Assembly: GCA_023400335.1 (NCBI GenBank)
Contig: JAEXFF010000189.1
Span: 1-23,474 of the forward strand
Source: Bacteroidota bacterium
GTDB lineage: Bacteria; Bacteroidota; Bacteroidia; Bacteroidales; Marinifilaceae
Reading direction: 5' to 3'
DNA length: 23,474 bases
Shown here: positions 1 through 8,019 of the stretch, piece after piece
How the letters are laid out: each line of letters begins with the position of its first letter
How positions within the stretch are numbered: the stretch's first letter is position 1
The notes under the pieces: model-generated
Told to the model about the DNA's origin: nothing
The model's database searches: none
Seen by the model: only the letters and a program-made list of their open reading frames with translations
Translations under genes and position numbers: made by a program

Positions 1-1
1 T

Positions 2-1522
2 GAAACCAATAATGTAATTGCCTATTTCCGGGCAGAATTAGCACGGGTAGGTAAAGAATTGGAAAATTCAGAAGACGATCTGACCCATTACCGCATCCGG
101 GAACAAGTTATCAATTATGAGGAAGAAACTAAAAGTGTAGCTGCCTTAAACCGGGATTACGAATTGCAATATTGGGAATCTATAAATACATTTACCGTAG
201 CAGACAGTCTTTTGCACGAATTGGAAAAGAGAATGCACCTCAACACCGTTATTATTCAAAACAATAATTCTTATATATTCTATAATAACAAAATCAGTGA
301 AATCGAAGAAAAACTGGCTGTATCTAAATTTTATTCTCAGAAAGCCCTTCCTCAAACCACAATCGACTCTCTAAACCGGGAACTTGAAAAGAATAAAAAA
401 GCTTTGTCGGAAGCCCTTAAAAAGATGGGCTATCTGAAATACAGCAAAGAAGGAATATCTAATGCAAGTGTCATTGAAGAATGGCTGACACAGATTATTG
501 CACATAAAAAATCGGAAGCAGAACTGAATGTATTGAGAAAACGCAGGTATGAAATGGATAAAAAATATATCCATTTTGCCCCTATCGGCTCTACGCTTAC
601 CCGTAAAGAAAGAAGTGTAAATATCAATGAACGAAGATATCTGTCTATACTGGATGCCCTGAATGCCGCTATTTTGCGTCAGAAGAGTTTGCAGATGACT
701 TCTTCTACATTGAAACCCATGAATGAAGCTTATTACCCGCTAAATCCAAATTCTACTTCCAATAGGAAACTCGTTATCGGAGCTTACCTGGCAGCATTGT
801 TATTTACGATTTTCTTTTTCCTGATTATTGAAATCCTCGACCGTACGCTAAAATATGTATTCAAAGCTGAGCAAATCACCGGTAGCCGTGTATTGGGTGT
901 ATTTACCAGACCGCAAAGTTTACGGGCAAGAAGATATAGTAAAACTTATACTGATATTTCGGCCAAAACGCTCTGTAATTATGCAATTACTTATTTTAAT
1001 CCCAATCGGAATAATATTATCAATCTGATCAGTAATCAACCGAATGAAGGAAAGAGCTATATCAGGGAAGAACTTGCCAAACAACTGAGGGATCAGGGAA
1101 TGGAAGTTACTCAATTATCCTGGCATGAAGAATATCAAACAGATGCACATGCCTTTGTGCAGGCATTGAATTTAGAAAAACTGGAAGGTGCCTCCTCCTC
1201 AACTTTTAAGGATAAAGTGTTCCTGGTGGAATATCCTTCCCTGAAAGATGCAGCCCTATCTTCCAATATATTGCAAGGAGTCAGCCTCAACCTGCAAATT
1301 GTAGATTCCCGGCGGACATGGAAGAATACCGATCAGCAATTGTTTGAACGTACACGGGAAATGTGCGGAAATACTCCTTTATTTTTAGTACTCAATTACG
1401 CTCAACGGGATGCTGCTGAAGAAATCAACGGTTTGATGCCCCCTTATACCTTTTTTCGAAAATTATTTTACCAGATTTCGCAACTGGGTTTAACGGCAAA
1501 AGAAGAAAAATTGAATGTATAA
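2..1522 (+). CDS. Wzz/GumC-like chain-length determinant with degenerate BY-kinase-like tail (5' partial)
   Basis: Only the C-terminal 506 codons are in the window; the frame is open to the left edge, so the TTG at 59 is not a start. The visible part begins with a long helical, coiled-coil-prone periplasmic stretch, then a transmembrane helix at about fragment residues 257-278, then a cytoplasmic domain. This is the layout of polysaccharide co-polymerases fused to bacterial tyrosine kinases, which set chain length for Wzy-dependent polymers. The cytoplasmic part keeps a P-loop-like SNQPNEGKSY (about 344-354), but the Walker A' Asp motif is not recognisable. The Walker B position reads VFLVEYP, with Glu in place of Asp, and there is no C-terminal tyrosine cluster. 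It is therefore probably a kinase-dead or regulatory version. The next gene starts inside its last codons (8-base overlap). Class confidence is high; loss of activity is inference. Confidence 0.8.
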   Translation, partial: ETNNVIAYFRAELARVGKELENSEDDLTHYRIREQVINYEEETKSVAALNRDYELQYWESINTFTVADSLLHELEKRMHLNTVIIQNNNSYIFYNNKISEIEEKLAVSKFYSQKALPQTTIDSLNRELEKNKKALSEALKKMGYLKYSKEGISNASVIEEWLTQIIAHKKSEAELNVLRKRRYEMDKKYIHFAPIGSTLTRKERSVNINERRYLSILDALNAAILRQKSLQMTSSTLKPMNEAYYPLNPNSTSNRKLVIGAYLAALLFTIFFFLIIEILDRTLKYVFKAEQITGSRVLGVFTRPQSLRARRYSKTYTDISAKTLCNYAITYFNPNRNNIINLISNQPNEGKSYIREELAKQLRDQGMEVTQLSWHEEYQTDAHAFVQALNLEKLEGASSSTFKDKVFLVEYPSLKDAALSSNILQGVSLNLQIVDSRRTWKNTDQQLFERTREMCGNTPLFLVLNYAQRDAAEEINGLMPPYTFFRKLFYQISQLGLTAKEEKLNV

Positions 1523-2951
1523 AAATTTAACATCCTATATTGTTCCTTTAACATTCATTGCCGGATTGTATATCGTTTATCAATTGGTATTACGGGGAGG
1601 TCCACTCCCCGCATTACTTTTTGCCCTTCTTCCTGCAGTAGCAATTTGCGGTGCAGGTATGTTTTACCGGCAATTGGGTTTCTATGTTTTTTTTACCCTA
1701 AATTATTTTATTATGGGAATTTCCAGGTACATTACCATGAAACCGGGAATAATCATGTTAGGTCTTGCCATAGGAGTTTTTTTATTAATATTTTTAAAAA
1801 ATATATTTCATCCTTATGACTGGAAAAGATGCCGGAATTTTTTGACCCTCCTGTGGAGTATCTGGTTTATTTACTGTGTTTTGGAATTATTCAACCCCAG
1901 AGCGCTATGGGAACCTTGGTCCATTGCTTTCCCCCACTATGCCTTTTATCCTTTGTGCTGCGCTCTCTTCATTCCTTTGCTTTTTACCCGTTATAAACAT
2001 TTTCAATGGTTACTTATTATATGGGCTGTTTTAACTTTATTGGCAGCAGCAAAAGGCTATTGGCAAAGAAACAGGGGATTTGATTGGGGCGAACTGAATT
2101 GGTTATTTGTAGAAGGAGGAGCCCGCACTCATATCATTAGTACGGGAATCCGCTATTTCTCGTTTTTTACGGATGCTGCAGCCTACGGAGCCGGTATGGG
2201 AATATCTATGGTTGTGTTCGGTATTTCCGGTTTTTATGTCCGGAAACTCTGGATCAAACTGCTGTACTGGGGCACGACAATAGCTGCTGGTTACGGGCTG
2301 TTGATATCCGGAACCCGTAGTGATATTGCCATTCCTTTTGTCGGTTTAATCATTTTTCTACTTTTATGCAGAGAAAAAAAAGCTATTTTTATCAGTGGAG
2401 CTTTATTAATCACGGCATTTGTATTTTTAAAATATACAGATATAGGAGAAGGCAACCGGCTCATCCGGCGAATGCGTACCAGTCTCGATTTCACGGATGC
2501 TTCCTGGAATGTAAGAGTCGAAAACCGGGAAAAAATAACTGAGCTCATGAAAGATAAACCTTTCGGTACTGGATTAGGACTTGCCGGAGTTAAAGCAAAC
2601 CGTTTCCGTGAAGTAGATAAACATGACCCCCTCACCTATATTGCAACCGATTCCTGGTTTATAATGACATATGTAGAAACAGGAATTGTCGGCCTCACTC
2701 TCTACTTATGTATCCTCATCGCTATCCTGATTAAAAGTACTCAAATCATTTTTTATAAAATAAAAAGCAAAGAACTGAAAGGACAGTTATACGCTATTAC
2801 CGGAGGCATAATGGGCATCTTAGTAACCTGTTACGCCAATGAAGTTCTCAATTTTCCCAACGGTATTATTGTTTATACTTTAATGGCCTTTTTATATACA
2901 GCCCCCTATTACGATAAAGAACTAATACATGATGACGCCATTAAGCCCTGA
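1515..2951 (+). CDS. O-antigen polymerase/ligase family membrane protein (Wzy/WaaL-like)
   Basis: This 478-residue protein is almost entirely hydrophobic, with about 12 predicted membrane helices. A larger hydrophilic loop lies near residues 310-375, between later helices. That loop, the GTRSD motif following a helix near residue 264 and the glycine-rich GTGLGLAGVKANRF segment are typical of the Wzy_C (PF04932) ligase/polymerase superfamily. Such proteins join lipid-linked glycan repeats into a polymer, or transfer glycan to an acceptor, on the periplasmic side of the inner membrane. Placement directly after the chain-length protein, with an 8-base overlap, favours a polymerase acting with it, although polymerase and ligase cannot be separated by sequence alone. 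The ATG at 1515 is the natural start. Confidence 0.8.
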   Translation: MYKNLTSYIVPLTFIAGLYIVYQLVLRGGPLPALLFALLPAVAICGAGMFYRQLGFYVFFTLNYFIMGISRYITMKPGIIMLGLAIGVFLLIFLKNIFHPYDWKRCRNFLTLLWSIWFIYCVLELFNPRALWEPWSIAFPHYAFYPLCCALFIPLLFTRYKHFQWLLIIWAVLTLLAAAKGYWQRNRGFDWGELNWLFVEGGARTHIISTGIRYFSFFTDAAAYGAGMGISMVVFGISGFYVRKLWIKLLYWGTTIAAGYGLLISGTRSDIAIPFVGLIIFLLLCREKKAIFISGALLITAFVFLKYTDIGEGNRLIRRMRTSLDFTDASWNVRVENREKITELMKDKPFGTGLGLAGVKANRFREVDKHDPLTYIATDSWFIMTYVETGIVGLTLYLCILIAILIKSTQIIFYKIKSKELKGQLYAITGGIMGILVTCYANEVLNFPNGIIVYTLMAFLYTAPYYDKELIHDDAIKP

Positions 2952-3834
2952 CATATCTATTATAACCGTGAACTATAATGGTTTGCAGGACACCTGTGAA
3001 ATGCTGGAATCACTGCAATCTCATTTGCACACCTGCGTCTATGAAGTGATTGTGGTAGACAACGCTTCCCGGGAAAACGAAGCAGCTCTGATCCAGAAAC
3101 GCTTTCCTTCGGTTCAAGTGATCCGTAGCGACAAAAACCTGGGGTTCGCCGGGGGAAATAATCTCGGGATCCGGATGGCTAAGGGAAAATATATTTTACT
3201 TTTAAACAATGATACCTTTTTAGAGGACGATACCATTGGTTTTCTTTGCGAAACATTGGAACAACATCCCGAAACCGCGGCCGTATCACCCAAGATTAAA
3301 TTTGCAGCATCTCCCCGAAACATTCAATATGCCGGATTTACGCCACTGACAACCTACACCTTACGCAACCGGTCCATCGGCTATAACCAGCCTGATGCTG
3401 AAAAATACAATATTCCTGAATACACCGCTTTACTTCATGGAGCAGCTATGATGATTCGTCGGGAAGTGATTTGCGAAGTAGGACCGATGCCGGAAATTTA
3501 CTTCCTTTACTACGAAGAAACAGACTGGTGCAGTCGGATGATCCGCTGTGGCTATCAACTACGCTACGATCCCCGCTGTACTATTTATCATAAAGAAAGT
3601 AGCTCCACAGGTGCAGACAGCCCATTAAAATTATATTATCTCACCCGTAACCGTTTACTCTATGCCTGGCGTAACCGTCAAGGAATAACGCGGGTATTGG
3701 CCCTACTTTACCAATTTTGTATTGCCATTCCTAAAAATTTAATTGTAAATTTGCTACGATGTAAAATACCCCAATCAGAAGCCGTCGGGAAAGGATGTAT
3801 CAGTTTTTTTAAGTTGAAAAATAAAATGTCATAA
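2929..3834 (+). CDS. GT2 family glycosyltransferase, rhamnosyltransferase (WbbL)-like
   Basis: This 301-residue soluble or peripheral protein has the GT-A nucleotide-sugar fold. It shows ISIITVNYNG at the N-terminus, VDNAS near residue 42, the NLGFAGGNN segment, and a metal-binding NND (in place of DXD) near residues 92-95. The acidic motif YYEETDWCSR, near residue 190, is characteristic of the COG1216 group that includes dTDP-rhamnosyl transferases. It probably adds one sugar to the lipid-linked repeat unit on the cytoplasmic face of the inner membrane. The donor sugar cannot be read from sequence. The gene overlaps the polymerase by 23 bases, implying coupling. Two adjacent ATG codons (2929 and 2932) are possible starts. 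Confidence 0.85.
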   Translation: MMTPLSPDISIITVNYNGLQDTCEMLESLQSHLHTCVYEVIVVDNASRENEAALIQKRFPSVQVIRSDKNLGFAGGNNLGIRMAKGKYILLLNNDTFLEDDTIGFLCETLEQHPETAAVSPKIKFAASPRNIQYAGFTPLTTYTLRNRSIGYNQPDAEKYNIPEYTALLHGAAMMIRREVICEVGPMPEIYFLYYEETDWCSRMIRCGYQLRYDPRCTIYHKESSSTGADSPLKLYYLTRNRLLYAWRNRQGITRVLALLYQFCIAIPKNLIVNLLRCKIPQSEAVGKGCISFFKLKNKMS

Positions 3835-3836
3835 TA

Positions 3837-5012
3837 ATGAATTTCAGGGAAATATTCTATATGATTGAATACATTTGCTGGATCATCGCCGCACTGATCG
3901 TAGCTTATCCGTTATTTTACACCTTTGCTTCACTTATACGCCGGGATATGCGTTATCCGGAAGCTAAAAAGAAACGCCGATTTGTCATATTATTTCCCGC
4001 ATACAAAGAAGATCTGATCATCGAGAATTCAGTACAATCCTTCCTGCTGCAAAATTACCCCAGTGAATTATTCCATATTGTCGTCATCTCCGACCATATG
4101 CAGGAAGACACCAATGAACGCCTTGCAAAATTGCCGATTACAGTGTTAAAAGCTTCTTACAGTAACAGTTCTAAAGCTAAAGCCCTCAATCTGGCAATGG
4201 ACTCCTTGGGTAGCGATTCTTATGATGTTGTCGTTATACTGGACGCTGACAATATTGTTGAAACAGATTTTCTTACCGAGATCAATAAGGCATTTGATGC
4301 CGGAATCCAAGCTGTTCAAACCCACCGGACAGCAAAGAACCGGAATACGGAAATTGCCATCCTCGACGGTGTGAGTGAAGAAATCAACAATTCTATTTTT
4401 CGCCGGGGACATGTCCGGCTGGGCATCTCTTCTGCCCTGATCGGTTCCGGGATGGCTTTTGATTATCAGTGGTTCCGCAAAAATGTCAAATACCTGCATA
4501 CTGCCGGTGAAGATAAGGAACTGGAAGCCCTGTTGTTGAAACAAAGAATATTCATCGAATTTTTGGATCACGTTTACGTATATGATGAAAAAACCCAGAA
4601 TAAGGCAGGATTTTCCAGCCAGCGCCGTCGTTGGATTGCAACCCAGTTTGCCCAATGGGGACGTGTATTCCGGGATCTTCCCCATGCCATTATCTCCGGA
4701 AATATCGATTACAGTGATAAGTTAATCCAATGGTTAATTCCTCCGCGATTGATCCTGTTCGGAGGAATCATTGTCATGGGAACAATTATGCAAATACTGG
4801 ACTGGCCGTTGGCTATCAAATGGTGGGGATTATTTATCATCATCGGAATCACTCTGTGTTTAGGCATTCCGGATAAAATGGTCGACGATAAATTTAAAAA
4901 ATCTATCAATAAACTGCCAGCTCTGTTCTGTATCATGGTTTTCAATATGTTCCGCCTGAGAGGAGGTAGTAAAAAATTTATTCACACCCGTAAAACTCAT
5001 ATAGCGCCATGA
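3837..5012 (+). CDS. Membrane-bound GT2 glycosyltransferase (processive/cellulose-synthase-like)
   Basis: This 391-residue protein has an N-terminal membrane helix (about residues 8-33), a GT2 catalytic domain and two to three C-terminal hydrophobic segments (from about residue 298). Catalytic features seen are the DADN metal-binding motif near residue 135, the GEDKELE acidic motif near 223 and QRRRW near 262. The last matches the Q(Q/R)xRW signature of hyaluronan/cellulose-synthase-like enzymes, in which it binds the growing chain. The family includes both processive synthases and single-addition enzymes. Inside a Wzx/Wzy-type locus either a repeat-unit sugar transferase or a homopolymer synthase is possible. 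The start follows the upstream stop by two bases. Confidence 0.8.
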   Translation: MNFREIFYMIEYICWIIAALIVAYPLFYTFASLIRRDMRYPEAKKKRRFVILFPAYKEDLIIENSVQSFLLQNYPSELFHIVVISDHMQEDTNERLAKLPITVLKASYSNSSKAKALNLAMDSLGSDSYDVVVILDADNIVETDFLTEINKAFDAGIQAVQTHRTAKNRNTEIAILDGVSEEINNSIFRRGHVRLGISSALIGSGMAFDYQWFRKNVKYLHTAGEDKELEALLLKQRIFIEFLDHVYVYDEKTQNKAGFSSQRRRWIATQFAQWGRVFRDLPHAIISGNIDYSDKLIQWLIPPRLILFGGIIVMGTIMQILDWPLAIKWWGLFIIIGITLCLGIPDKMVDDKFKKSINKLPALFCIMVFNMFRLRGGSKKFIHTRKTHIAP

Positions 5013-6142
5013 CAGCAATAAATCATAAAAAGCCTATAAAAGTATTGGAAGTCATCCGGCAGGGACAAATCGGCGGGGGAGAAACACATTTGCTGGATCT
5101 GGTAAGCCATTTCAATCCTCAGGAAGTGGAAGCCGTTGTGCTGTCCTTCACCGGCGGCCCAATGGTCGACACCTTACGGCAGAAAGGCATCAAAACTTAT
5201 ATTGTCGAAACCAGCTACCCTTTCGATCCCAGAATTTCGAAAAAAATCAAGACGATCATCCAATCCGAGAAAATCTGCCTTATTCATGCCCATGGAAGCC
5301 GGGCCGCCTCAAATGTCGTTTTTTGGGCTCATAAACTTCATATCCCTTTCATTTATACCGTACACGGCTGGAGCTTTCATCAGAGTCAATCGCCTTTGAT
5401 TTACCGGCTCCGTTGCCTGAGTGAAAAATTAATTTGTCGCTATACGAAACAAGTTATCTGCGTTTCCGAAAGTAACCGATTAACGGGAGAAAAGAATTTT
5501 GGTTTAAAAAAAGCCACGGTTATCGAAAACGGCATCAACTTAGAAAAATTCGATCCCGATAAAGCATCGAAAAACATAAGGGAAGAATTGGGATTTCAGC
5601 CTGACGATCTTATTGTGGGTTTTATTGCACGCCTGACCTTACAAAAGGCCCCCCTGGATTTTATAAAAAGTATATTGCTGGCTCATAAAGAACTGCCTGC
5701 ACTAAAAGCCCTTATCGTAGGGGAAGGTGACCAACAGGAAGAAATGCAGGCTTTTATTCAGGCACAAAATGCCCGGTCTTACATTATAACTACACCTTTC
5801 CGTCAGGATGTACCCGACTTATTACATGCCATAGATATTTTCTGTCTGCCCAGTCTCTGGGAAGGATTATCCATCTCCCTGCTCGAAGCAATGGCCATGA
5901 AAAAAGCCCTGGTCGTTACTCCGACCGACGGTACGCGGGAGTTAATCACCCACGAGAGAAACGGATTGATTGCTCCTTTTTCAAGCCCCGAAAAACTGGC
6001 ACTATGTTATATTCAATATGCCAGGCATCCGGAACTCATGGATAAATACGCTTTTGTAAACCGGCAAATTATCGAGCAACGCTTCGATTGCCGGAGAGTT
6101 TCAGAGAAAGTGACCGAATTATATAAAACATATATACAATAA
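5009..6142 (+). CDS. GT4 family glycosyltransferase
   Basis: This 377-residue protein has the two Rossmann domains of GT-B enzymes. The N-terminal half carries the glycine-rich acceptor-side GQIGGGETH segment and HAHGSR. The C-terminal half carries VGFIARLTLQKAP, a VGEGDQ turn and the E-x7-E nucleotide-sugar motif within EGLSISLLEAM, as in the GT4 (Glycos_transf_1) family. It should transfer a sugar with retention of configuration to the growing lipid-linked oligosaccharide in the cytoplasm. Its ATG overlaps the stop of the upstream membrane GT2 by four bases (ATGA), so it is almost certainly translated from the same message. Substrate is unknown. Confidence 0.85.
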   Translation: MTAINHKKPIKVLEVIRQGQIGGGETHLLDLVSHFNPQEVEAVVLSFTGGPMVDTLRQKGIKTYIVETSYPFDPRISKKIKTIIQSEKICLIHAHGSRAASNVVFWAHKLHIPFIYTVHGWSFHQSQSPLIYRLRCLSEKLICRYTKQVICVSESNRLTGEKNFGLKKATVIENGINLEKFDPDKASKNIREELGFQPDDLIVGFIARLTLQKAPLDFIKSILLAHKELPALKALIVGEGDQQEEMQAFIQAQNARSYIITTPFRQDVPDLLHAIDIFCLPSLWEGLSISLLEAMAMKKALVVTPTDGTRELITHERNGLIAPFSSPEKLALCYIQYARHPELMDKYAFVNRQIIEQRFDCRRVSEKVTELYKTYIQ

Positions 6143-6151
6143 TTTTACTTT

Positions 6152-7291
6152 ATGAATGACTTGTTTCCCATTATTTGTTCGCTGATTATCTTCCTGTTTC
6201 CATTTATCGGAAGATTTTGGTACAATCGCCAGACGCTCCATTCTGTCGTTATTTCACTGGGATTGTTAGGGACCTTTGCCGGAATTACTTACAGCTTACT
6301 GCATTTTGATGTAACAAATATCAGTGCAGCTTTGCCTCAATTGTTAACAGGACTAAAAACCACTATCCTAACGATTATTTCGGGAGTGGTTACCTCTCTT
6401 CTTTTAAAACTATTCCCGGGATTTTATGGCATCCGCAGAGAAAAAGAGGACCTACCCAACGATATACCCGCTACAATGAAAGAAATCCTTCATCAATTGA
6501 TTGCCATAAAAGAAAATATTCACAAAGCGGGTCCCGTACTGAATCCTGACGGAACAGTACAGGCAACGGAACTGTTCCAGGACAAAGCCCTGTACGATCT
6601 GGCCCGTAACACCTCCCAGATCATGCAAAAGCAAGCCCAATACCTCAGTATTACACAGGAAGAAAACCGCCGCCTTTACGAACAATTGCAACAACTGCTG
6701 CAAAGCAGTCAAACGACAAACGAAAACCTTGAAATTTTACTGGATAAAGGTATCCGTTATGCAGAAAATAAAGTCAATGACGAATTTCCTACACCGGTGA
6801 TGAAAGAAATCCTCAACCAACTGATTGCTATAAAAGAAAACATTCACAAAGCAGGCCCCGTGCTGAATCCCGACGGAACAGTACAGGCAACGGAACTGTT
6901 CCAGGACAAAGCCCTGTACGATCTGGCCCGTAACACTTCCCAGATCATGCAAAAGCAAGCCCAATACCTCAGTATTACACAGGAAGAAAACCGGCGCCTT
7001 TACGAACGTCTTGAAACCTTGTTGCTTGCTACAGAAGCTACAAACAAGAATCTTGAAACTTTACTGGAAAAGGGCATTAACCGCGGTAATAAAAAAATCA
7101 CCGCTCAAGTAGATGAACTTTCTCAATTGGTGAAAAACACAGGTGAACAAGTTACGGTACAAATCAAACAAATGAATGAAAAACGCGAAAAGGATACGAA
7201 GGAACTGATCCTGTTCACTCAAACATTACAACACATTATTAAAAAACTGAACCAAAGTCATAACGCTCTTTATAAATCTCCGGAAGAGTAA
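6152..7291 (+). CDS. MotA/TolQ/ExbB-like proton-channel protein with long repeat tail (ZorA-like)
   Basis: This 379-residue protein has three predicted membrane helices at about residues 4-20, 32-50 and 69-88. The sequence around helices 2 and 3 (SLGLLGTFAGI, then LLTGLKTTILTIISGV) is the hallmark of the MotA/TolQ/ExbB channel superfamily, whose threonine-rich helices line the ion path. A roughly 290-residue hydrophilic, helix-prone tail follows, as in ZorA-type stators, where the tail projects into the cytoplasm. The tail contains two near-identical 69-residue blocks spaced 108 residues apart (109-177 and 217-285), ending in a coiled-coil-like stretch. Next to an OmpA/MotB-like gene, it likely forms the pentameric stator of an ion-driven membrane motor. 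Its role in a polysaccharide operon is not established; powering or gating an envelope or export step is inference. Confidence 0.75.
   Translation: MNDLFPIICSLIIFLFPFIGRFWYNRQTLHSVVISLGLLGTFAGITYSLLHFDVTNISAALPQLLTGLKTTILTIISGVVTSLLLKLFPGFYGIRREKEDLPNDIPATMKEILHQLIAIKENIHKAGPVLNPDGTVQATELFQDKALYDLARNTSQIMQKQAQYLSITQEENRRLYEQLQQLLQSSQTTNENLEILLDKGIRYAENKVNDEFPTPVMKEILNQLIAIKENIHKAGPVLNPDGTVQATELFQDKALYDLARNTSQIMQKQAQYLSITQEENRRLYERLETLLLATEATNKNLETLLEKGINRGNKKITAQVDELSQLVKNTGEQVTVQIKQMNEKREKDTKELILFTQTLQHIIKKLNQSHNALYKSPEE
6476..6682 (+). repeat. Intragenic direct repeat, copy 1 (ZorA-like tail)
   Basis: This 207-base block encodes 69 residues (109-177) of the channel protein's tail. It recurs 324 bases downstream, in frame. 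By eye the two copies differ at 12 of 207 bases and at only one residue (His to Asn). Ten of the eleven altered codons are synonymous. The remaining 39 residues of each 108-residue period are only weakly similar. Confidence 0.95.
6800..7006 (+). repeat. Intragenic direct repeat, copy 2 (ZorA-like tail)
   Basis: This is the second copy, encoding residues 217-285. A long internal run, from the GAC codon of NPDGT to the AAC of ARNTS, is base-for-base identical to copy 1. After the shared RRLYE end the copies diverge, although both continue into leucine/glutamate-rich helix-forming sequence. Confidence 0.95.
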
Positions 7292-7314
7292 TGAACATTT
7301 AAAACTTATAAGTG

Positions 7315-8016
7315 ATGAACTTTTTTCAAACCAACGAAGAATCCCACTGGGCAATTGTCGCCGGCGTCGTATTTGTTCTGATGCTTATTTTCTTATTTAT
7401 CTCCGTGGGATATATGACCAATGCTATCCAGGATAAAAAGAAAGTAACAACAGTCGCTACCGATTATAAAAAAGTTCAGATAGAACTGACAAACGATCTG
7501 CGGGAAGAATTTTCCAGTAATCTTAAAGAATGGAATGCCACAATTGATCCTTCCTCTCTCTCTATCCGTTTCGAATACCCTGAAATTCTCTTCAAGGTAG
7601 GTAGCGCCGACCTTAATGATCATTTTAAGATTATCCTCAATAATTTTTTCCCCCGCTTTCTTCAAATTCTGAACGATCCCAAATACAAGAATGACATTGA
7701 AGAAATTCGCATCGAAGGGCATACTTCCAGTGAATGGGAAGGTGAAACTTCTCTGCGGAAAGCGTATTTTCACAATATGGAATTATCCCAGAACCGTACG
7801 CGGAATGTATTAGAATACCTGCTCTCAAATATACAGGACGAAGATTTGTTTACCTGGACTAAAAATCATTTAACGGCTAATGGGCTTTCTTCAAGTAAGC
7901 CAGTTCTCACCTCCAATGGAGAGGAAGACAAAATCCGCTCACGCCGGGTAGAATTCCGGATCAAAACGAATGCTGAGAAACAGATCATCAAAATCATTGA
8001 ACAAACCCAACTGTAA
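7315..8016 (+). CDS. OmpA/MotB-like domain protein, partner of the ZorA-like channel
   Basis: This 233-residue protein has a short N-terminus, one membrane helix at about residues 12-34, a linker and a C-terminal OmpA-like peptidoglycan-binding domain (from about residue 86). Domain signatures are IEGHTSSEW near 135, NMELSQNRTRNVLEYLL near 155 and a terminal SRRVEFRI. This is the layout of MotB and ZorB, which anchor an ion-driven stator to the cell wall. The anchor Asp usual in the GHTD motif is Ser here. No Asp or Glu is present inside the membrane helix, the nearest being Glu8 and Glu9 just before it, which is odd for a proton-binding stator subunit. An ATG at 7315 directly follows a GTG at 7312; the ATG is preferred. 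It lies 23 bases after the channel gene. Confidence 0.75.
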   Translation: MNFFQTNEESHWAIVAGVVFVLMLIFLFISVGYMTNAIQDKKKVTTVATDYKKVQIELTNDLREEFSSNLKEWNATIDPSSLSIRFEYPEILFKVGSADLNDHFKIILNNFFPRFLQILNDPKYKNDIEEIRIEGHTSSEWEGETSLRKAYFHNMELSQNRTRNVLEYLLSNIQDEDLFTWTKNHLTANGLSSSKPVLTSNGEEDKIRSRRVEFRIKTNAEKQIIKIIEQTQL

Positions 8017-8019
8017 ACG

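Noticed and set aside
4146..4685. 179-codon open frame on the minus strand
   Set aside because: It lies wholly antisense to the membrane GT2, which has clear catalytic motifs, and its translation has no recognisable domain.
6476..7006. CRISPR-like or mobile direct repeat
   Set aside because: There are just two long copies in the same reading frame of one gene, separated by coding sequence. This is an internal gene duplication.
6152..8016. A complete Zorya anti-phage system
   Set aside because: Only the ZorA/ZorB-like pair is present. The neighbours are glycosyltransferases and an acyltransferase, with no ZorC, helicase-type ZorD or nuclease-type ZorE.
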